Assembly: GCF_005484945.1 (NCBI RefSeq)
Contig: NZ_CP034035.1
Location: 1,550,001-1,614,000 of the forward strand
Direction: 5' to 3'
DNA: 64,000 nucleotides
Origin: Brenneria rubrifaciens
GTDB taxonomy: Bacteria; Pseudomonadota; Gammaproteobacteria; Enterobacterales; Enterobacteriaceae
Shown: in pieces, positions 1 through 10,050 of the stretch
Numbering within the stretch: the stretch's first letter is position 1
How the letters are laid out: the number at the start of each line of letters is the position of its first letter
Made by a program: the position numbers and the translations under genes
Notes under the pieces: model-generated
Databases searched by the model: none
Seen by the model: the letters and a program-made list of their open reading frames with translations, nothing else
Told to the model about the DNA's origin: nothing

Positions 1-428
1 GTTCGTAATTTGTCGCGCGATAAATGCTGACCTTTATTCAGCATCAATGCATGGCCGTGCAGAAACGCGTGAGGGCACACGCGCTGCATCAGCGTATTGA
101 CCGGCAGGATTAAGACGCCGCGCCCCATCTGGGGAAGCTGGTACAGCGTCGAAAGCCGGGTTGAAATGATTTCCTGGTGGGGAGAAAAACTGTCGTAAGG
201 TAAGGTTTCCCAATCGGGTAAGGTGGTAACGCTGTGCTCGGTAAACTGCTGTATTTCATCACGCAAACGCAGCGCATTTTGCATATCTGGGGTGATAAGA
301 ACGACCAATCCATTATGGCGGTCAATGATCTCTGCGCATTCTACGGCGCAGGCCGCACCGGTCAACTGACCCAGCAGGCGTTGCTCACCTGCTCTGAGCG
401 GCAAAGAATAGCGATATTTTTCAGGCAT
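1..428 (-). CDS. mfd: transcription-repair coupling factor Mfd, N-terminal part (runs off window)
   Basis: The reverse strand from 428 to the left edge is open and gives about 142 residues starting MPEKYRYSLPLRAGEQ. This matches the N-terminus I recall for enterobacterial Mfd, the ATP-dependent translocase that removes stalled RNA polymerase and recruits UvrA to the template strand. The visible part corresponds to the UvrB-like N-terminal region that contacts UvrA; the RNA-polymerase-binding and motor domains lie outside the window. It is divergent from lolC, an arrangement also seen in E. coli, where mfd lies beside the lol locus. Start choice: ATG at 426-428. Confidence 0.9.
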   Translation of the reverse strand, partial: MPEKYRYSLPLRAGEQRLLGQLTGAACAVECAEIIDRHNGLVVLITPDMQNALRLRDEIQQFTEHSVTTLPDWETLPYDSFSPHQEIISTRLSTLYQLPQMGRGVLILPVNTLMQRVCPHAFLHGHALMLNKGQHLSRDKLR

Positions 429-565
429 AATCTGATTATCAGGTCTCGACCCCGGTATCCGCTAAGAAAAAGCCGGAGAGTGAGGGTGTTAGGGTTCCAT
501 AAAGCAGTACTACCCTTTATTATCCTTGAACACTTTGCTTTGGCAACCTTATCCAGACGGATTTC

Positions 566-1768
566 ATGTATCAACCTGTCGCATTATTTATTGGCTTACG
601 CTATATGCGTGGGCGAGCATCAGACCGCTTCGGGCGGTTTGTCTCCTGGTTATCGGCAATTGGCATCACGCTTGGCGTCATGGCGCTGGTGACCGTTCTT
701 TCCGTTATGAACGGGTTTGAGCGCGAGTTGGAGAACAACATTCTGGGGCTGATGCCGCAGGCGTTGATTACCACTCCCCAGGGATCGCTCAATTCCGAGA
801 CAATCCCTTATTCAGCGTTGAGTTCGCTATCGGGCGTGCGCCGCATCGCCCCGCTAACCACGGGCGAAGTGGTGTTGCAAAGCGCCCGTAGCGTATCCGT
901 CGGCGTTATGCTGGGTGTGGAACCGAGGGAGCCTGATCCGTTGTCCCGCTATTTTGTCGACGTGCAGCAGCAAACTTTGCAGCCGGGGCGATATCAGGTC
1001 ATTTTGGGTGAGCAGTTGGCGCTGCAATTGGGGGTCAAACGTGGCGATCAACTGCGCCTGATGGTGCCGAGCGCCAGCCAGTTGACTCCGATGGGGCGCA
1101 TCCCCAGCCAGCGAATTTTCACCGTGGCGGGTACGTTTGCCTCCAATAGCGAAGTTGATGGATATCAGTTGCTGGTCAATCAGCAAGATGCTTCACGTCT
1201 GATGCGTTATCCGGCGGGGAATATTACCGGTTGGCGTTTGTGGCTGGATAAGCCGTTAACGGTGGATGTGCTGAGCACGCAGCCGCTGCCCGCCGGCGCC
1301 GTCTGGAAAGACTGGCGCGAACGCAAAGGCGAACTTTTTCAGGCGGTGCGGATGGAAAAGAATATGATGGGCCTGTTGCTGAGCCTGATTATCGCTGTGG
1401 CGGCGTTCAATATTATTACCTCATTGGGTTTGTTGGTGATGGAAAAACAGGGAGAGGTCGCGATCCTGCAAACGCAGGGACTGACCCGGCGTCAGGTTAT
1501 GACGGTGTTTATGGTGCAAGGCGGGAGTGCCGGAATTATCGGCGCATTGCTGGGGGCGATATTGGGCGCGTTATTGGCCGATCAGCTTAATACGCTGATG
1601 CCCCTGCTGGGATTATTGATTGACGGGGCCGCCTTGCCTGTTGCGATAGATTCGCTACAGGTGACGACCATTGCCCTGAGCGCCATGCTGATAGCCCTGT
1701 TATCCACGCTTTATCCGTCCTGGCGCGCCGCCGCCGTTCACCCCGCTGAGGCCTTACGTTATGAATGA
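566..1768 (+). CDS. lolC: lipoprotein-releasing ABC transporter permease LolC
   Basis: LolC is an inner-membrane subunit of LolCDE, which extracts outer-membrane lipoproteins from the inner membrane and passes them to LolA. The 400-residue product has the usual length. One membrane helix lies near residues 25-47, followed by a large periplasmic domain, then three helices in roughly residues 265-395, the MacB/FtsX-like layout. The N-terminal motif around [16 protein letters not shown] is shared with LolE downstream, as expected for these paralogues. The stop overlaps lolD by 8 bases, so translation is probably coupled. The 137 bases before the start must hold the promoters of lolC and divergent mfd. 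Confidence 0.96.
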   Translation: MYQPVALFIGLRYMRGRASDRFGRFVSWLSAIGITLGVMALVTVLSVMNGFERELENNILGLMPQALITTPQGSLNSETIPYSALSSLSGVRRIAPLTTGEVVLQSARSVSVGVMLGVEPREPDPLSRYFVDVQQQTLQPGRYQVILGEQLALQLGVKRGDQLRLMVPSASQLTPMGRIPSQRIFTVAGTFASNSEVDGYQLLVNQQDASRLMRYPAGNITGWRLWLDKPLTVDVLSTQPLPAGAVWKDWRERKGELFQAVRMEKNMMGLLLSLIIAVAAFNIITSLGLLVMEKQGEVAILQTQGLTRRQVMTVFMVQGGSAGIIGALLGAILGALLADQLNTLMPLLGLLIDGAALPVAIDSLQVTTIALSAMLIALLSTLYPSWRAAAVHPAEALRYE

Positions 1769-2468
1769 TTTACCGTTATTGCAGTGCAATAACCTGTGCA
1801 AACGCTACCAGGAAGGAAAATTGTCAACGGATGTTCTGCGCAATGTCACGTTCGAGATATGCAGCGGCGAGATGATGGCCATTGTCGGGAGTTCAGGTTC
1901 CGGTAAAAGCACGTTATTACATCTGCTGGGCGGGCTGGACTCGCCAACGTCGGGGGAGGTGATTTTCAAGGGGCAATCGCTTAGCGGGTTGACCGCTGGA
2001 GCCAGGTCCGAACTGCGCAATCGCGAACTGGGCTTCATTTATCAGTTTCATCATCTGTTGCCGGATTTTACCGCGTTGGAAAATGTGGCCATGCCGTTGC
2101 TGATTGGCCGCGTCCCGACGGCGCAGGCGCAGGACAAAGCGCGCGAAATGCTGGCTGCGGTAGGGCTGGAAGCGCGCAGTCACCACCGTTCCTCTGAATT
2201 GTCCGGCGGGGAACGTCAGCGCGTCGCCATCGCCAGAGCGCTGGTCAATAGCCCGTCACTGGTGCTGGCGGATGAACCCACCGGTAATCTTGACCAACGT
2301 ACCACGGATACCATCTTTGAACTGCTGGGCGAATTGAACGTCCGGCAGGGGACGGCTTTTCTGGTGGTGACCCATGATCTTCAACTGGCCGGCCGTCTGT
2401 GCCGTCAGTTAGAGATGCGGGATGGTCACTTGCAACAGGAACTGACGCTGATGGGAGCCAGGCAATGA
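1761..2468 (+). CDS. lolD: lipoprotein-releasing ABC transporter ATPase LolD
   Basis: Cytoplasmic ATPase of LolCDE. The 235-residue protein has Walker [10 protein letters not shown] at residues 43-51, ABC signature LSGGERQR from residue 147, and a Walker B ending [10 protein letters not shown]. The signature and the D-loop NLD are typical of the MacB/LolD/FtsE group. The gene starts inside the end of lolC and its TGA overlaps the lolE ATG (ATGA), so the three genes form one tightly coupled operon. Confidence 0.97.
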   Translation: MNDLPLLQCNNLCKRYQEGKLSTDVLRNVTFEICSGEMMAIVGSSGSGKSTLLHLLGGLDSPTSGEVIFKGQSLSGLTAGARSELRNRELGFIYQFHHLLPDFTALENVAMPLLIGRVPTAQAQDKAREMLAAVGLEARSHHRSSELSGGERQRVAIARALVNSPSLVLADEPTGNLDQRTTDTIFELLGELNVRQGTAFLVVTHDLQLAGRLCRQLEMRDGHLQQELTLMGARQ

Positions 2469-3712
2469 CATTTCCTCCGCTTTCCCTGCGGATTGCGCTG
2501 CGTTTCAGTCGCGGCCGTCGGCGCGGCGGCATGGTTTCGCTGATTTCAGTGGTTTCGACCGTCGGTATCGCGCTGGGCGTTGCGGTGCTGATTGTTGGCC
2601 TGAGCGCGATGAACGGTTTTGAACGGGAGTTGAATAACCGCATTCTGGCGGTTGTCCCACACGGCGAGATAGCGCCAGTTAATCAGCCCTTTGACGGCTG
2701 GCAGGCGCTGTTGCCCAAAATTGAGAAGGTGCCGGGCGTCGCGGCGGCGGCGCCTTACATTAACTTTACCGGCCTGCTGGAAAACGGCGCCAATCTGCGC
2801 GCCATTCAGATTAAAGGAGTTGATCCCCGCCAGGAGAGCCGCCTCAGCGCGTTGCCGTCGTTTGTGATGAATGGCGCCTGGTCGCGTTTCCGTGCCGGCC
2901 GGCAGCAGGTCATTATTGGTCAGGGCGTGGCGAAAGCGTTGAATGTGAAGGAAGGCGATTGGGTCACCGTGATGGTGCCTAACAGCGAGCCGGATATGAA
3001 GCTGATGCAGCCCAAGCGCATCCGTCTGAATGTCGGCGGCATTTTGCAACTGAGCGGTCAGCTCGATCACAGCTTGGCGCTGGTGCCGCTGGCCGATGCG
3101 CAGCAATATCTGGCTATGGGTGACAGTGTAACGGGCATTGCCATCAAAGCCGAAGACGCTTTTTCCGCCAACAAACTGGTGCGTGATGCGGGCGAAGTCA
3201 CCAATGCCTATGTCACTATTCGCAGTTGGATTGGCGCTTATGGCTATATGTATCGTGATATCCAAATGATCAGAACCATTATGTATCTGGCGATGGTGCT
3301 GGTGATTGGCGTGGCCTGTTTTAATATTGTCTCGACGCTGGTGATGGCGGTGAAAGATAAGAGCGGTGATATCGCGGTGTTACGTACGCTGGGCGCACCG
3401 GATGGTTTAATCCGCGCTATATTTGTCTGGTACGGCTTGCTGACCGGTTCGCTGGGCAGCGTGAGCGGCGTGGTGGTCGGCGTGCTGGCGGCATTACAGC
3501 TCACCAACCTTATTAGCGGTATTGAGTCGTTGATCGGTCATCGTTTCTTGTCAGGCGATATCTACTTTATTGATTTTCTGCCTTCGGAGTTGCATGCGGC
3601 GGATGTGGTCAGCGTATTGGCAACGGCGCTTTTACTCAGTCTGGCTGCCAGTTGGTATCCGGCCCGGCGCGCCAGCCGGATCGACCCGGCCAGAGTATTG
3701 AGCGGGCAATAA
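2465..3712 (+). CDS. lolE: lipoprotein-releasing ABC transporter permease LolE
   Basis: Second membrane subunit of LolCDE. A longer open frame begins at 2399, but the ATG at 2465 overlaps the lolD stop as ATGA and gives 415 residues ([12 protein letters not shown]...), close to the usual length, so I use it. One N-terminal helix (about residues 25-47) and three C-terminal helices (about 270-410) flank a periplasmic domain. The segment [15 protein letters not shown] parallels the same region of LolC. LolE is the subunit known to bind substrate lipoprotein, while LolC recruits LolA. Confidence 0.96.
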   Translation: MTFPPLSLRIALRFSRGRRRGGMVSLISVVSTVGIALGVAVLIVGLSAMNGFERELNNRILAVVPHGEIAPVNQPFDGWQALLPKIEKVPGVAAAAPYINFTGLLENGANLRAIQIKGVDPRQESRLSALPSFVMNGAWSRFRAGRQQVIIGQGVAKALNVKEGDWVTVMVPNSEPDMKLMQPKRIRLNVGGILQLSGQLDHSLALVPLADAQQYLAMGDSVTGIAIKAEDAFSANKLVRDAGEVTNAYVTIRSWIGAYGYMYRDIQMIRTIMYLAMVLVIGVACFNIVSTLVMAVKDKSGDIAVLRTLGAPDGLIRAIFVWYGLLTGSLGSVSGVVVGVLAALQLTNLISGIESLIGHRFLSGDIYFIDFLPSELHAADVVSVLATALLLSLAASWYPARRASRIDPARVLSGQ

Positions 3713-3771
3713 CCTTGCATCAGCATACCAAGTGGCTGAGTCGTTATTCGCCATCCATTTAAGGGGCAGTG

Positions 3772-4686
3772 ATGTATTACGGTTTTGACATGGGCGGCAC
3801 AAAGATTGAATTGGGTGTATTTGATGCCGAACTCAATAAGGTATGGCAAAAGCGCGTGTCCACGCCGCGCGATAATTACGACGAGCTATTGAATGCGTTT
3901 GTCGCGTTGGTCAAAGAGGCCGACGCGCGGGTGGGTACGGCCGGTCATGTCGGCATTGGTGTGCCGGGTATGCAAACGGGTGATAACGGCGTGCTGTTTA
4001 CCGCCAATTTGCCGGCGACCAGGGGACGTCCGCTGGGCGCTGACCTGAGTGATTTATTGCAGCGCGATGTTCGCATCAACAACGATGCCAACTGTTTTGT
4101 GCTGTCGGAAGCCTGGGATGCCAGGTTTCGTTCCTACCCGGTGGTGCTGGGGATGATCCTCGGTACCGGCGTCGGCGGAGGGCTGGTGGTCAATGGCCGT
4201 CCGGTAGAGGGATGCAACGGCATTACCGGCGAGTTCGGGCACTTCCGGCTTCCCGTGGACGCGCTGGAGATCCTTGGCGTCGATATTCCGCGCGTGAAGT
4301 GCGGGTGTGGTCAACTGGGGTGTATTGAAAACTATATCTCCGGCCGGGGCTTTGAATGGCTTTATTCGCATTTCTACCAGGAGACGCTTCCGGCCATCAC
4401 CATCATCAGGCACTATCGCGCGGGTGAAAGTAACGCGCTGGCGTTTGTCGATCGGTTCATGGATTTGCTGGCGGCCTGTTTGGGTAACTTGCTGACCATC
4501 TTCGATCCGCACCTGCTGGTACTTGGCGGCGGGTTATCGAATTTTGACGAAATTTATCAGATATTGCCAATGCGTTTACCTTCCCGGCTGTTACCAATTG
4601 CCAAACTGCCACGGATTGAAAAAGCGTGTTACGGCGACGCCGGCGGCGTTCGCGGCGCGGCTTTGCTACACTTAATGGATAATTAG
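3772..4686 (+). CDS. nagK: N-acetyl-D-glucosamine kinase NagK (ROK family)
   Basis: Phosphorylates N-acetylglucosamine recovered from cell-wall turnover, feeding amino-sugar recycling. The 304-residue product has an N-terminal ATP-binding GGTKIELG loop (about residues 8-15), the ROK glycine-rich segment [12 protein letters not shown], the sugar-site motif GEFGH, and the zinc cluster CGCGQLGC. I use ATG 3772 rather than GTG 3769 because the known protein starts MYYGFD and the purine-rich AGGGGCAG sits a suitable distance upstream. The lolCDE-nagK-cobB order is as in E. coli. Confidence 0.95.
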   Translation: MYYGFDMGGTKIELGVFDAELNKVWQKRVSTPRDNYDELLNAFVALVKEADARVGTAGHVGIGVPGMQTGDNGVLFTANLPATRGRPLGADLSDLLQRDVRINNDANCFVLSEAWDARFRSYPVVLGMILGTGVGGGLVVNGRPVEGCNGITGEFGHFRLPVDALEILGVDIPRVKCGCGQLGCIENYISGRGFEWLYSHFYQETLPAITIIRHYRAGESNALAFVDRFMDLLAACLGNLLTIFDPHLLVLGGGLSNFDEIYQILPMRLPSRLLPIAKLPRIEKACYGDAGGVRGAALLHLMDN

Positions 4687-4700
4687 CAGGAGCATAGATT

Positions 4701-5531
4701 ATGCATACGCATCAACGATTGGGACGCTTTCACAAAGGGAAACGTATGCGACAGCAGCGCCTGCGTGCACGTATTTTTCATCGAGACTATCTGGCGGCGA
4801 GCGAAGTGAAAAAACCACGTATTGTTGTGTTGACCGGGGCAGGCATTTCCGCGGAGTCAGGGATTCGCACCTTTCGTGCGGCCGATGGTCTGTGGGAAGA
4901 ACATCGCGTTGAAGACGTAGCAACCCCAGAAGGGTTTGTGCGCGATCCGCAACAGGTTCAGGCATTTTACAATGCGCGTCGCCGTCAACTTCAGCAGCCT
5001 GAGATTATGCCTAATGCGGCGCATCTGGCGCTGGCGAATCTGGAAGCCACGCTGGGGGATAACTTTCTGCTGGTGACCCAAAATATCGATAATCTGCATG
5101 AGCGTGCGGGCAGTCAGCGTGTGATCCATATGCATGGCGAACTGCTGAAAGTACGCTGTTGTCAGAGCGGGCAGGTATTTGACTGGACCGGCGATCTATC
5201 CGCTGACGAACGCTGCCACTGCTGTCAGTTTCCTGCGCCTTTGCGTCCGCATATCGTGTGGTTTGGCGAAATGCCGTTGGACATGGATAAAATATATCAG
5301 GCGCTGGCGCAGGCGGATTACTTTGTGGCCATCGGCACATCCGGGCATGTTTACCCCGCCGCGGGCTTTGTGCATGAGGCAAGAGCGCATGGAGCCTATA
5401 CAGTTGAACTGAACCTCGAACCGAGTCAGGTGGAAAGCCAGTTTGACGAGAAGATCTACGGCCCGGCCAGTATTGTCGTGCCTGAGTTTGTCGGCGCCTG
5501 GCTGACACGGCGTAAAAGCATCCGATTTTAG
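4701..5531 (+). CDS. cobB: NAD-dependent protein deacylase CobB (sirtuin)
   Basis: Class III sirtuin that removes acetyl and succinyl groups from protein lysines with NAD. The 276-residue product has the NAD-binding [14 protein letters not shown] motif (near residue 46), [12 protein letters not shown], the catalytic histidine in HMHGEL, and zinc-binding cysteine pairs (RCC and CHCC). The Tyr and Arg of FYNARR correspond to the two residues that confer desuccinylase specificity in E. coli CobB. A basic N-terminal extension of about 37 residues precedes the catalytic core, like the longer E. coli isoform; an internal ATG at 4746 could give a shorter form. Its stop overlaps the convergent small gene by four bases. 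Confidence 0.95.
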   Translation: MHTHQRLGRFHKGKRMRQQRLRARIFHRDYLAASEVKKPRIVVLTGAGISAESGIRTFRAADGLWEEHRVEDVATPEGFVRDPQQVQAFYNARRRQLQQPEIMPNAAHLALANLEATLGDNFLLVTQNIDNLHERAGSQRVIHMHGELLKVRCCQSGQVFDWTGDLSADERCHCCQFPAPLRPHIVWFGEMPLDMDKIYQALAQADYFVAIGTSGHVYPAAGFVHEARAHGAYTVELNLEPSQVESQFDEKIYGPASIVVPEFVGAWLTRRKSIRF

Positions 5532-5725
5532 CGGCTACCCGATTTAGGTTCTTGCCGTAAACGGTCGTTGTAACATTCGTTGACCTGATCGAATGGCAAG
5601 GTTGCCGAATGGTTAAAGAAGCAGAATTCGCTTTCGCGGCAGTAAGCATGCGTTGCTGCCTGTGCCGGGCGCTTGGTTTGGGAATGTGTGGCCCGCGCCG
5701 TGAATCGTTGGAAAATAGTCAGCAT
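5528..5725 (-). CDS. small hypothetical protein, 65 residues, convergent with cobB
   Basis: I do not recognise a function. The frame is supported by a strong ribosome site (AAGGA eight bases before the ATG at 5725). The product begins [12 protein letters not shown] and contains three cysteines, two aromatic-rich stretches (CFFNHSAT) and a charged tail. There is no signal peptide or membrane helix. Its stop overlaps the cobB stop on the other strand by four bases, so the two genes converge. Short conserved proteins of this kind are common in enterobacteria; existence is better supported than role. Confidence 0.6.
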   Translation of the reverse strand: MLTIFQRFTARATHSQTKRPAQAATHAYCRESEFCFFNHSATLPFDQVNECYNDRLRQEPKSGSR

Positions 5726-5958
5726 AATAGTGTCCTTGCGGCAATCAGAGCGATGCGTGTTTTTTAAGCGTAGCCGATCTTTGACCGTTCACCGAATGAC
5801 AAATATCACAAGCGGTAGGACATTGTTCTTCCGCTGTTTTTCTTCTGTTGTCATCCCCCCAATAGCCGGTTCTGGCCGTCAGCGTATTGAAAACAGTAAT
5901 GACGGTATAAAATCGTTTAACATAGCCGCATTGAGGAACCGCGCCGTAGCCAGTTGTC

Positions 5959-5989
5959 CCGTATGGCAATACGGCCCGTTTGTTTTTTT
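5959..5989 (+). terminator. rho-independent terminator-like hairpin in the btuC leader
   Basis: The stem CCGTAT / ATACGG (5959-5964 with 5969-5974, loop GGCA) is followed by a T-rich tract to 5989. It ends only 15 bases before the btuC ATG. It may be the relic terminator of an upstream gene (ihfA precedes btuC in E. coli but is absent here) or an attenuator. I could not identify a canonical cobalamin riboswitch upstream; AGCCAG...TCCCG at 5948-5961 only loosely resembles a B12 box. Confidence 0.55.
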
Positions 5990-6003
5990 ATTGCTGGTGG
6001 ATA

Positions 6004-7005
6004 ATGCAGCCATTCAATCCGGGGTATACCCAGTTAACAAGACAGCAGCGTATTCAGGATCGCTGGCGGCTGACCATTCTGTTGTGTCTGACGATCACGA
6101 TCCTGATCGTCAGCCTGTGCGCCGGTGATCGCTGGATTTGGCCGTTCTCCTGGCTGGAGGATTCCCAACAGATGTTTGTCTGGCAATTGCGTTTGCCCAG
6201 AACGCTGGCTGTGCTGCTGGTTGGCGCGAGTTTGGCGATGGCGGGAGCGGTGATGCAGGCGATATTCGATAACCCGTTGGCGGAGCCGGGCTTGTTGGGC
6301 GTGGCCAATGGCGCGGGCGTGGCGCTGGTGCTCACGGTGCTGCTGGGGCAAGGACGGCTGCCGATTTGGGTGCTGAGCCTGAGCGCCATCGCCGGCGCAC
6401 TACTGATTACCTTTCTGCTGTTGCGCTTTGCCCAGCGGCATGTGTCGAATGCCCGGCTGCTGTTAATCGGCGTGGCGCTCGGCATTATCTGTAGCGCGAT
6501 CATGACCTGGGCGGTCTATTTCAGCACCAGTCTTGATTTGCGCCAACTGATGTACTGGATGATGGGCGGTTTCAGCGGTATCGACTGGCGTTATGGCTGG
6601 CTGATCGCGGCGCTGTTGCCGTTCCTGGTGTGGCTGAGCCGGCAGGGTACGGTGCTCAATTGGCTGGCGTTGGGCGAAGTGCCGGCGCGCCAACTGGGGG
6701 TTTCCGTTTATCGCTGGCGTAATATTCTGGTGTTGGTGATTGGGGGGCTGGTGGGGCTGAGCGTTGCGCTGGCCGGCGTGATTGGGTTTATTGGCTTGAT
6801 TATTCCGCATATGTTGCGCCTGTGCGGTTTGACCGATCACCGGTATCTGTTAACCGGCTGTGCGTTGGCAGGCGGCGCCATTCTGATGCTGGCGGATACC
6901 GTGGCGCGTATTGTACTGGTGTCGGCGGAGTTGCCGATTGGGGTGGTTACCGCTACGCTGGGATCGCCGTGGTTTATTTGGTTGCTGTTACGTAACAGGC
7001 TTTAG
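6004..7005 (+). CDS. btuC: vitamin B12 ABC transporter permease BtuC
   Basis: Inner-membrane permease of BtuCD, which imports cobalamin delivered by BtuF. The 333-residue product is almost entirely hydrophobic with about ten helices, typical of the FecCD/BtuC family. Diagnostic segments are [14 protein letters not shown] near residue 62, the [11 protein letters not shown] loop, and the coupling region [14 protein letters not shown] start at ATG 6004, preceded by GGTGG, rather than the upstream in-frame ATG at 5980 inside the terminator-like hairpin. btuE and btuD follow on the same strand. No BtuF gene is present here. Confidence 0.94.
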   Translation: MQPFNPGYTQLTRQQRIQDRWRLTILLCLTITILIVSLCAGDRWIWPFSWLEDSQQMFVWQLRLPRTLAVLLVGASLAMAGAVMQAIFDNPLAEPGLLGVANGAGVALVLTVLLGQGRLPIWVLSLSAIAGALLITFLLLRFAQRHVSNARLLLIGVALGIICSAIMTWAVYFSTSLDLRQLMYWMMGGFSGIDWRYGWLIAALLPFLVWLSRQGTVLNWLALGEVPARQLGVSVYRWRNILVLVIGGLVGLSVALAGVIGFIGLIIPHMLRLCGLTDHRYLLTGCALAGGAILMLADTVARIVLVSAELPIGVVTATLGSPWFIWLLLRNRL

Positions 7006-7069
7006 TCGAGAGCCAGGCAGCCCTATGACTGACGGTATTGATGAGTCACAGAATAAAAGGATCAAGACG

Positions 7070-7621
7070 ATGAGTAATGAAATCTACGCCATTCCGCTCA
7101 ACACCATCGAAGGGGCGGCCGCCACGCTTGAAACCTATCGGGGAAACGTCGCTTTAATCGTCAATGTTGCCTCGCAGTGCGGTCTGACGAAGCAATATGA
7201 CGCACTGGAAAAGATCTACGAAACCTACCGCGATAAAGGGTTCGTCGTGCTGGGGTTCCCCTCGAATGAATTTGCCGGGCAAGAGCCGGGCAGTGACGAA
7301 GAGATTCAGGCGTTTTGCCGGGGTACCTTTGGCGTGCAGTTCCCCATGTTCAGCAAGATCGAAGTCAACGGCGCCAACCGTCATCCGCTCTATCAGGTAT
7401 TAATCCGCGAACAACCCAAAGCCAGCGGCTCCATGCTGAGCGGTTTTTATGCTCGTCTGGTTAATAAAGGCCGCAAGCCAGCTCATCCCGAAGATATTTT
7501 ATGGAATTTTGAAAAATTCCTGATTAATCGTCAGGGACAGGTGATTCGGCGTTTTGCACCCGATCTGACGCCCGATGATTCAATGATTATTGAAGCGATA
7601 GAAGAGGCGCTGGCAAAGTAA
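7070..7621 (+). CDS. btuE: glutathione/thioredoxin peroxidase BtuE
   Basis: BtuE is a non-selenium glutathione peroxidase family enzyme that reduces peroxides, preferentially with thioredoxin in E. coli; it sits in the btu operon but is not needed for B12 import. At 183 residues it has the expected length. The catalytic cysteine is in NVASQCGLT (about residue 37), the Gln in GFPSNEFAGQEPG and the Trp/Asn in ILWNFEKFL complete the conserved tetrad. I chose the ATG at 7070 (MSNEIYAIPL); the longer open frame from 6911 overlaps btuC. Confidence 0.94.
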   Translation: MSNEIYAIPLNTIEGAAATLETYRGNVALIVNVASQCGLTKQYDALEKIYETYRDKGFVVLGFPSNEFAGQEPGSDEEIQAFCRGTFGVQFPMFSKIEVNGANRHPLYQVLIREQPKASGSMLSGFYARLVNKGRKPAHPEDILWNFEKFLINRQGQVIRRFAPDLTPDDSMIIEAIEEALAK

Positions 7622-8398
7622 TTGAGTCAGGACGATGCGCCGTTATTAAGGCTGAGGCAGGCCGGCGTTATGCCTCGTCTCTCTCCGGCTGATGCCGAAT
7701 GTGGCGCGGGTGAGCTGTTGCATATTATCGGTCCGAACGGCGCCGGGAAAAGCACGCTGTTGGCGCGCTTGGCCGGGTTGCTTGCGGGTGAAGGGGAGAT
7801 TTATTTGGCAGACGCGCCGCTTTCTCAATTATTCCCTCAGGATCTGGCGCTTCAGCGCGCCTATCTGACGCAACAGCAGCCGCCTATGGCCTTTATGCCG
7901 GTATTCCAGTATTTACGTTTGCATCAACCGCCGATGGCCGGTGAAGACGATCTTGAGGCCGTTGTGTGTTTTCTTGCCGACCGTCTGGCGCTGGCGGATA
8001 AGTTGACCCGGCCGTTAACCCGTCTCTCCGGCGGTGAATGGCAGCGGGTACGGCTGGCCGCCGTGTGCTTGCAGATTTGGCCGACGCTGAATCCGCATGC
8101 CCGCTTGCTGCTGCTGGATGAGCCAGCTAATAGCCTGGACGTGGCGCAACAGGTGGCGTTGGATGAATTGCTGCGCCAACTTTGTCAGGCTGGCATTACC
8201 GTTATTCTTTGTGCGCACGACCTGAATCATAGTCTTCATCATGCCGATCGCGTCTGGCTGATCGCTGCCGGGCAGCTTATCGCGCAGGGAAAGACGGATG
8301 ACGTGATGGACCCGGCGTTGCTGTCGCCGGTATTTGGCGTGGGTTTTCAGCGTCACGTTGTCGATGGCTGTCATTGGATTATCCCGCACGGCGCCTGA
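7622..8398 (+). CDS. btuD: vitamin B12 ABC transporter ATPase BtuD
   Basis: ATPase partner of BtuC. Walker [10 protein letters not shown] lies near residues 38-46, the signature LSGGEWQRVRLAA and Walker B LLLLDEPANSLD follow, and the H-loop is CAHDLNHS. GGEWQRVRLA is characteristic of BtuD. The most likely start is the TTG directly after the btuE stop (TAATTG), giving 258 residues; the first usable ATG, at 7670, would remove the first conserved strand. A weak purine tract lies about a dozen bases upstream, so expression probably depends on coupling to btuE. Confidence 0.92.
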   Translation: MSQDDAPLLRLRQAGVMPRLSPADAECGAGELLHIIGPNGAGKSTLLARLAGLLAGEGEIYLADAPLSQLFPQDLALQRAYLTQQQPPMAFMPVFQYLRLHQPPMAGEDDLEAVVCFLADRLALADKLTRPLTRLSGGEWQRVRLAAVCLQIWPTLNPHARLLLLDEPANSLDVAQQVALDELLRQLCQAGITVILCAHDLNHSLHHADRVWLIAAGQLIAQGKTDDVMDPALLSPVFGVGFQRHVVDGCHWIIPHGA

Positions 8399-8537
8399 CT
8401 TGCCGGCAGCCCAAAATCGGAAAAATCGTCTTTACTTGCCAGCTATCGCCGTTATGTCTAAATTAAACTGAAATATCATTCTGATAGATAACATTCTCTG
8501 GGTGCATCAGGCATTCGCGGGTTTTCAGGTGACGAGC

Positions 8538-9008
8538 ATGATACGGTTAAGACATCTATTGGTATGGGTAAGCCTGATCGTGGTCGGGTGCAGCAGTCAT
8601 AACGGCCCGCCGCCAAATGCACGTCTGAGTGATCCCATCATGGTGGTGGCGCAGTTGAACGATCAGCTTAGAGAATGGTACAGAACGCCTTATCGCTACG
8701 GTGGTCTGGATCGTAACGGCGTTGATTGTTCCGGCTTTGTTTACGTGACATTCCGCGATCGTTTCGGCTTGCAATTGCCGCGCAGCACGCAAGATCAGAC
8801 TGAGCTGGGTGAGCGGGTCGATCGCGATAGTCTGTTGCCGGGCGATCTGGTCTTTTTCAAAACCGGTAGTCGCGGCAGCGGATTGCACGTGGGCATTTAT
8901 GATTCGGACGATCAGTTTATCCATGCTTCCACCAGTCGGGGCGTTATTCGCTCATCGCTGGAAAACGTTTACTGGAAACGGGCGTACTGGCAGGCCCGCC
9001 GTATCTGA
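8538..9008 (+). CDS. nlpC: NlpC/P60-family lipoprotein NlpC
   Basis: Putative cell-wall endopeptidase anchored as a lipoprotein. The 156-residue product has a lipoprotein signal ending LIVVGC (lipidated Cys about residue 18) and one NlpC/P60 domain. The catalytic cysteine is in GVDCSGFV, the histidine in GLHVGIY, and the third polar residue is the His in FIHAST. An ATG at 8502 is in frame, but ATG 8538 gives the family length and a proper signal. nlpC directly follows btuD in E. coli too, so this is core synteny. Confidence 0.93.
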   Translation: MIRLRHLLVWVSLIVVGCSSHNGPPPNARLSDPIMVVAQLNDQLREWYRTPYRYGGLDRNGVDCSGFVYVTFRDRFGLQLPRSTQDQTELGERVDRDSLLPGDLVFFKTGSRGSGLHVGIYDSDDQFIHASTSRGVIRSSLENVYWKRAYWQARRI

Positions 9009-9036
9009 TCTTAGTCCCACATGGCATGGAACGGGT

Positions 9037-9735
9037 ATGTCTTCTCTGCGTTTGTCACTTTCCGATCCCTTCGACCCCTGCTTCATTCCTGGCGCTGGAA
9101 ACGCCGCAAGGGAGTTGCAAAATCTCTGGGTCTGCCTACCGTGAAACGAAGGATCGCGGTTTTCAGCATGAAACATGACTGCTAAATGCAGATTTAAGCC
9201 GTCTGGCGGATTATTTGAGTCCTGATATCAAAAAGCTACAGGCTAAGGGAATTGCATTCGTCCGTTCACGGGTGGCGAATCTGGTTGAACTTTTGCCGAC
9301 TATCGATCGCGACGGTGTGAGTCAGTCGATTAAACAGGCATTTTTTGACCATTATGGCGAACGTTGCGAACCCGAAATCATCTCACCCGCCGTGTTTCCC
9401 GATTTACCCGGATTCAGCGAGCAGTTTGCGCATCAAAGTTGCTGGGAATGGAATTTGGGGCAAGCGCCAGATTTCTTTCCTTTATTAGCTAACCGTTTTG
9501 CCTGGAGGAGCGTAGAATTACATTTTGATGTGGAGCGAGGCATTATATTCCGTGCTCAAATATATACTGATAACCTCAATCCGGCGCTACTGTAAGCGTT
9601 GACGATAGAATTTCAGGTACTGTATAGCGGCCAGAAAAAATGGCCCGTATTTGCCAGCAATTAATAAGAATATTCTCAGAACAACAGAATGAATTGCAGC
9701 AACACGAAGCATGGTTAGCAGAAAGTCTCCGTTAA
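9037..9735 (+). pseudogene. lplA: decayed lipoate-protein ligase A
   Basis: The remains of LplA can be followed in several frames. ATG 9037 opens [16 protein letters not shown], the family N-terminus. After an internal deletion of roughly 110 residues, including the RRSSGGGAV active-site region, the frame at 9080 gives [15 protein letters not shown], which stops at an in-frame TGA (9176-9178) where a leucine is expected. [13 protein letters not shown] continues in the same frame through WEWNLGQAP and ELHFDVERG to a TAA at 9593-9595. A further frame (9640-9735) carries the expected C-terminal end. The long middle segment is open for 126 codons but is not a functional gene. Confidence 0.9.
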
Positions 9736-10050
9736 TGAGCGAATATTTCAGTTCATGGGCGGTAAAAAATCCGAAAAATGCAGCTCAGAACCCTTTATTT
9801 TGGGCAATTAAAATCCCAGGATAACTTTTTTAATCTATATAACATCCGGAATTCATAGCTGAGAAATTGAATAAGTAACCTGATTTTTCAGATAAAATTC
9901 TTCCTCGGCTCCTGAAGTAACAAGGCATTTTATTTGTTTTCATCTGCTGACGATCCGGTTATGCAATTGATGCGGAAAATAAAGGCGGCTTGTGGCAGAT
10001 AATTATTGATTTATAATGACTCCATCACTGATTAATCCTAATTCAATAAT
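9736..10050. other. AT-rich intergenic stretch upstream of the YdiV-like gene
   Basis: I see no gene, RNA or clear repeat here. It follows the lplA remnant and must contain the promoter of the gene at 10051. The composition is more AT-rich than the flanking core genes. Confidence 0.5.

Noticed and set aside
5861..5990. Cobalamin riboswitch upstream of btuC
   Set aside because: Only a loose B12-box-like string; the core conserved elements of the aptamer were not found by eye.
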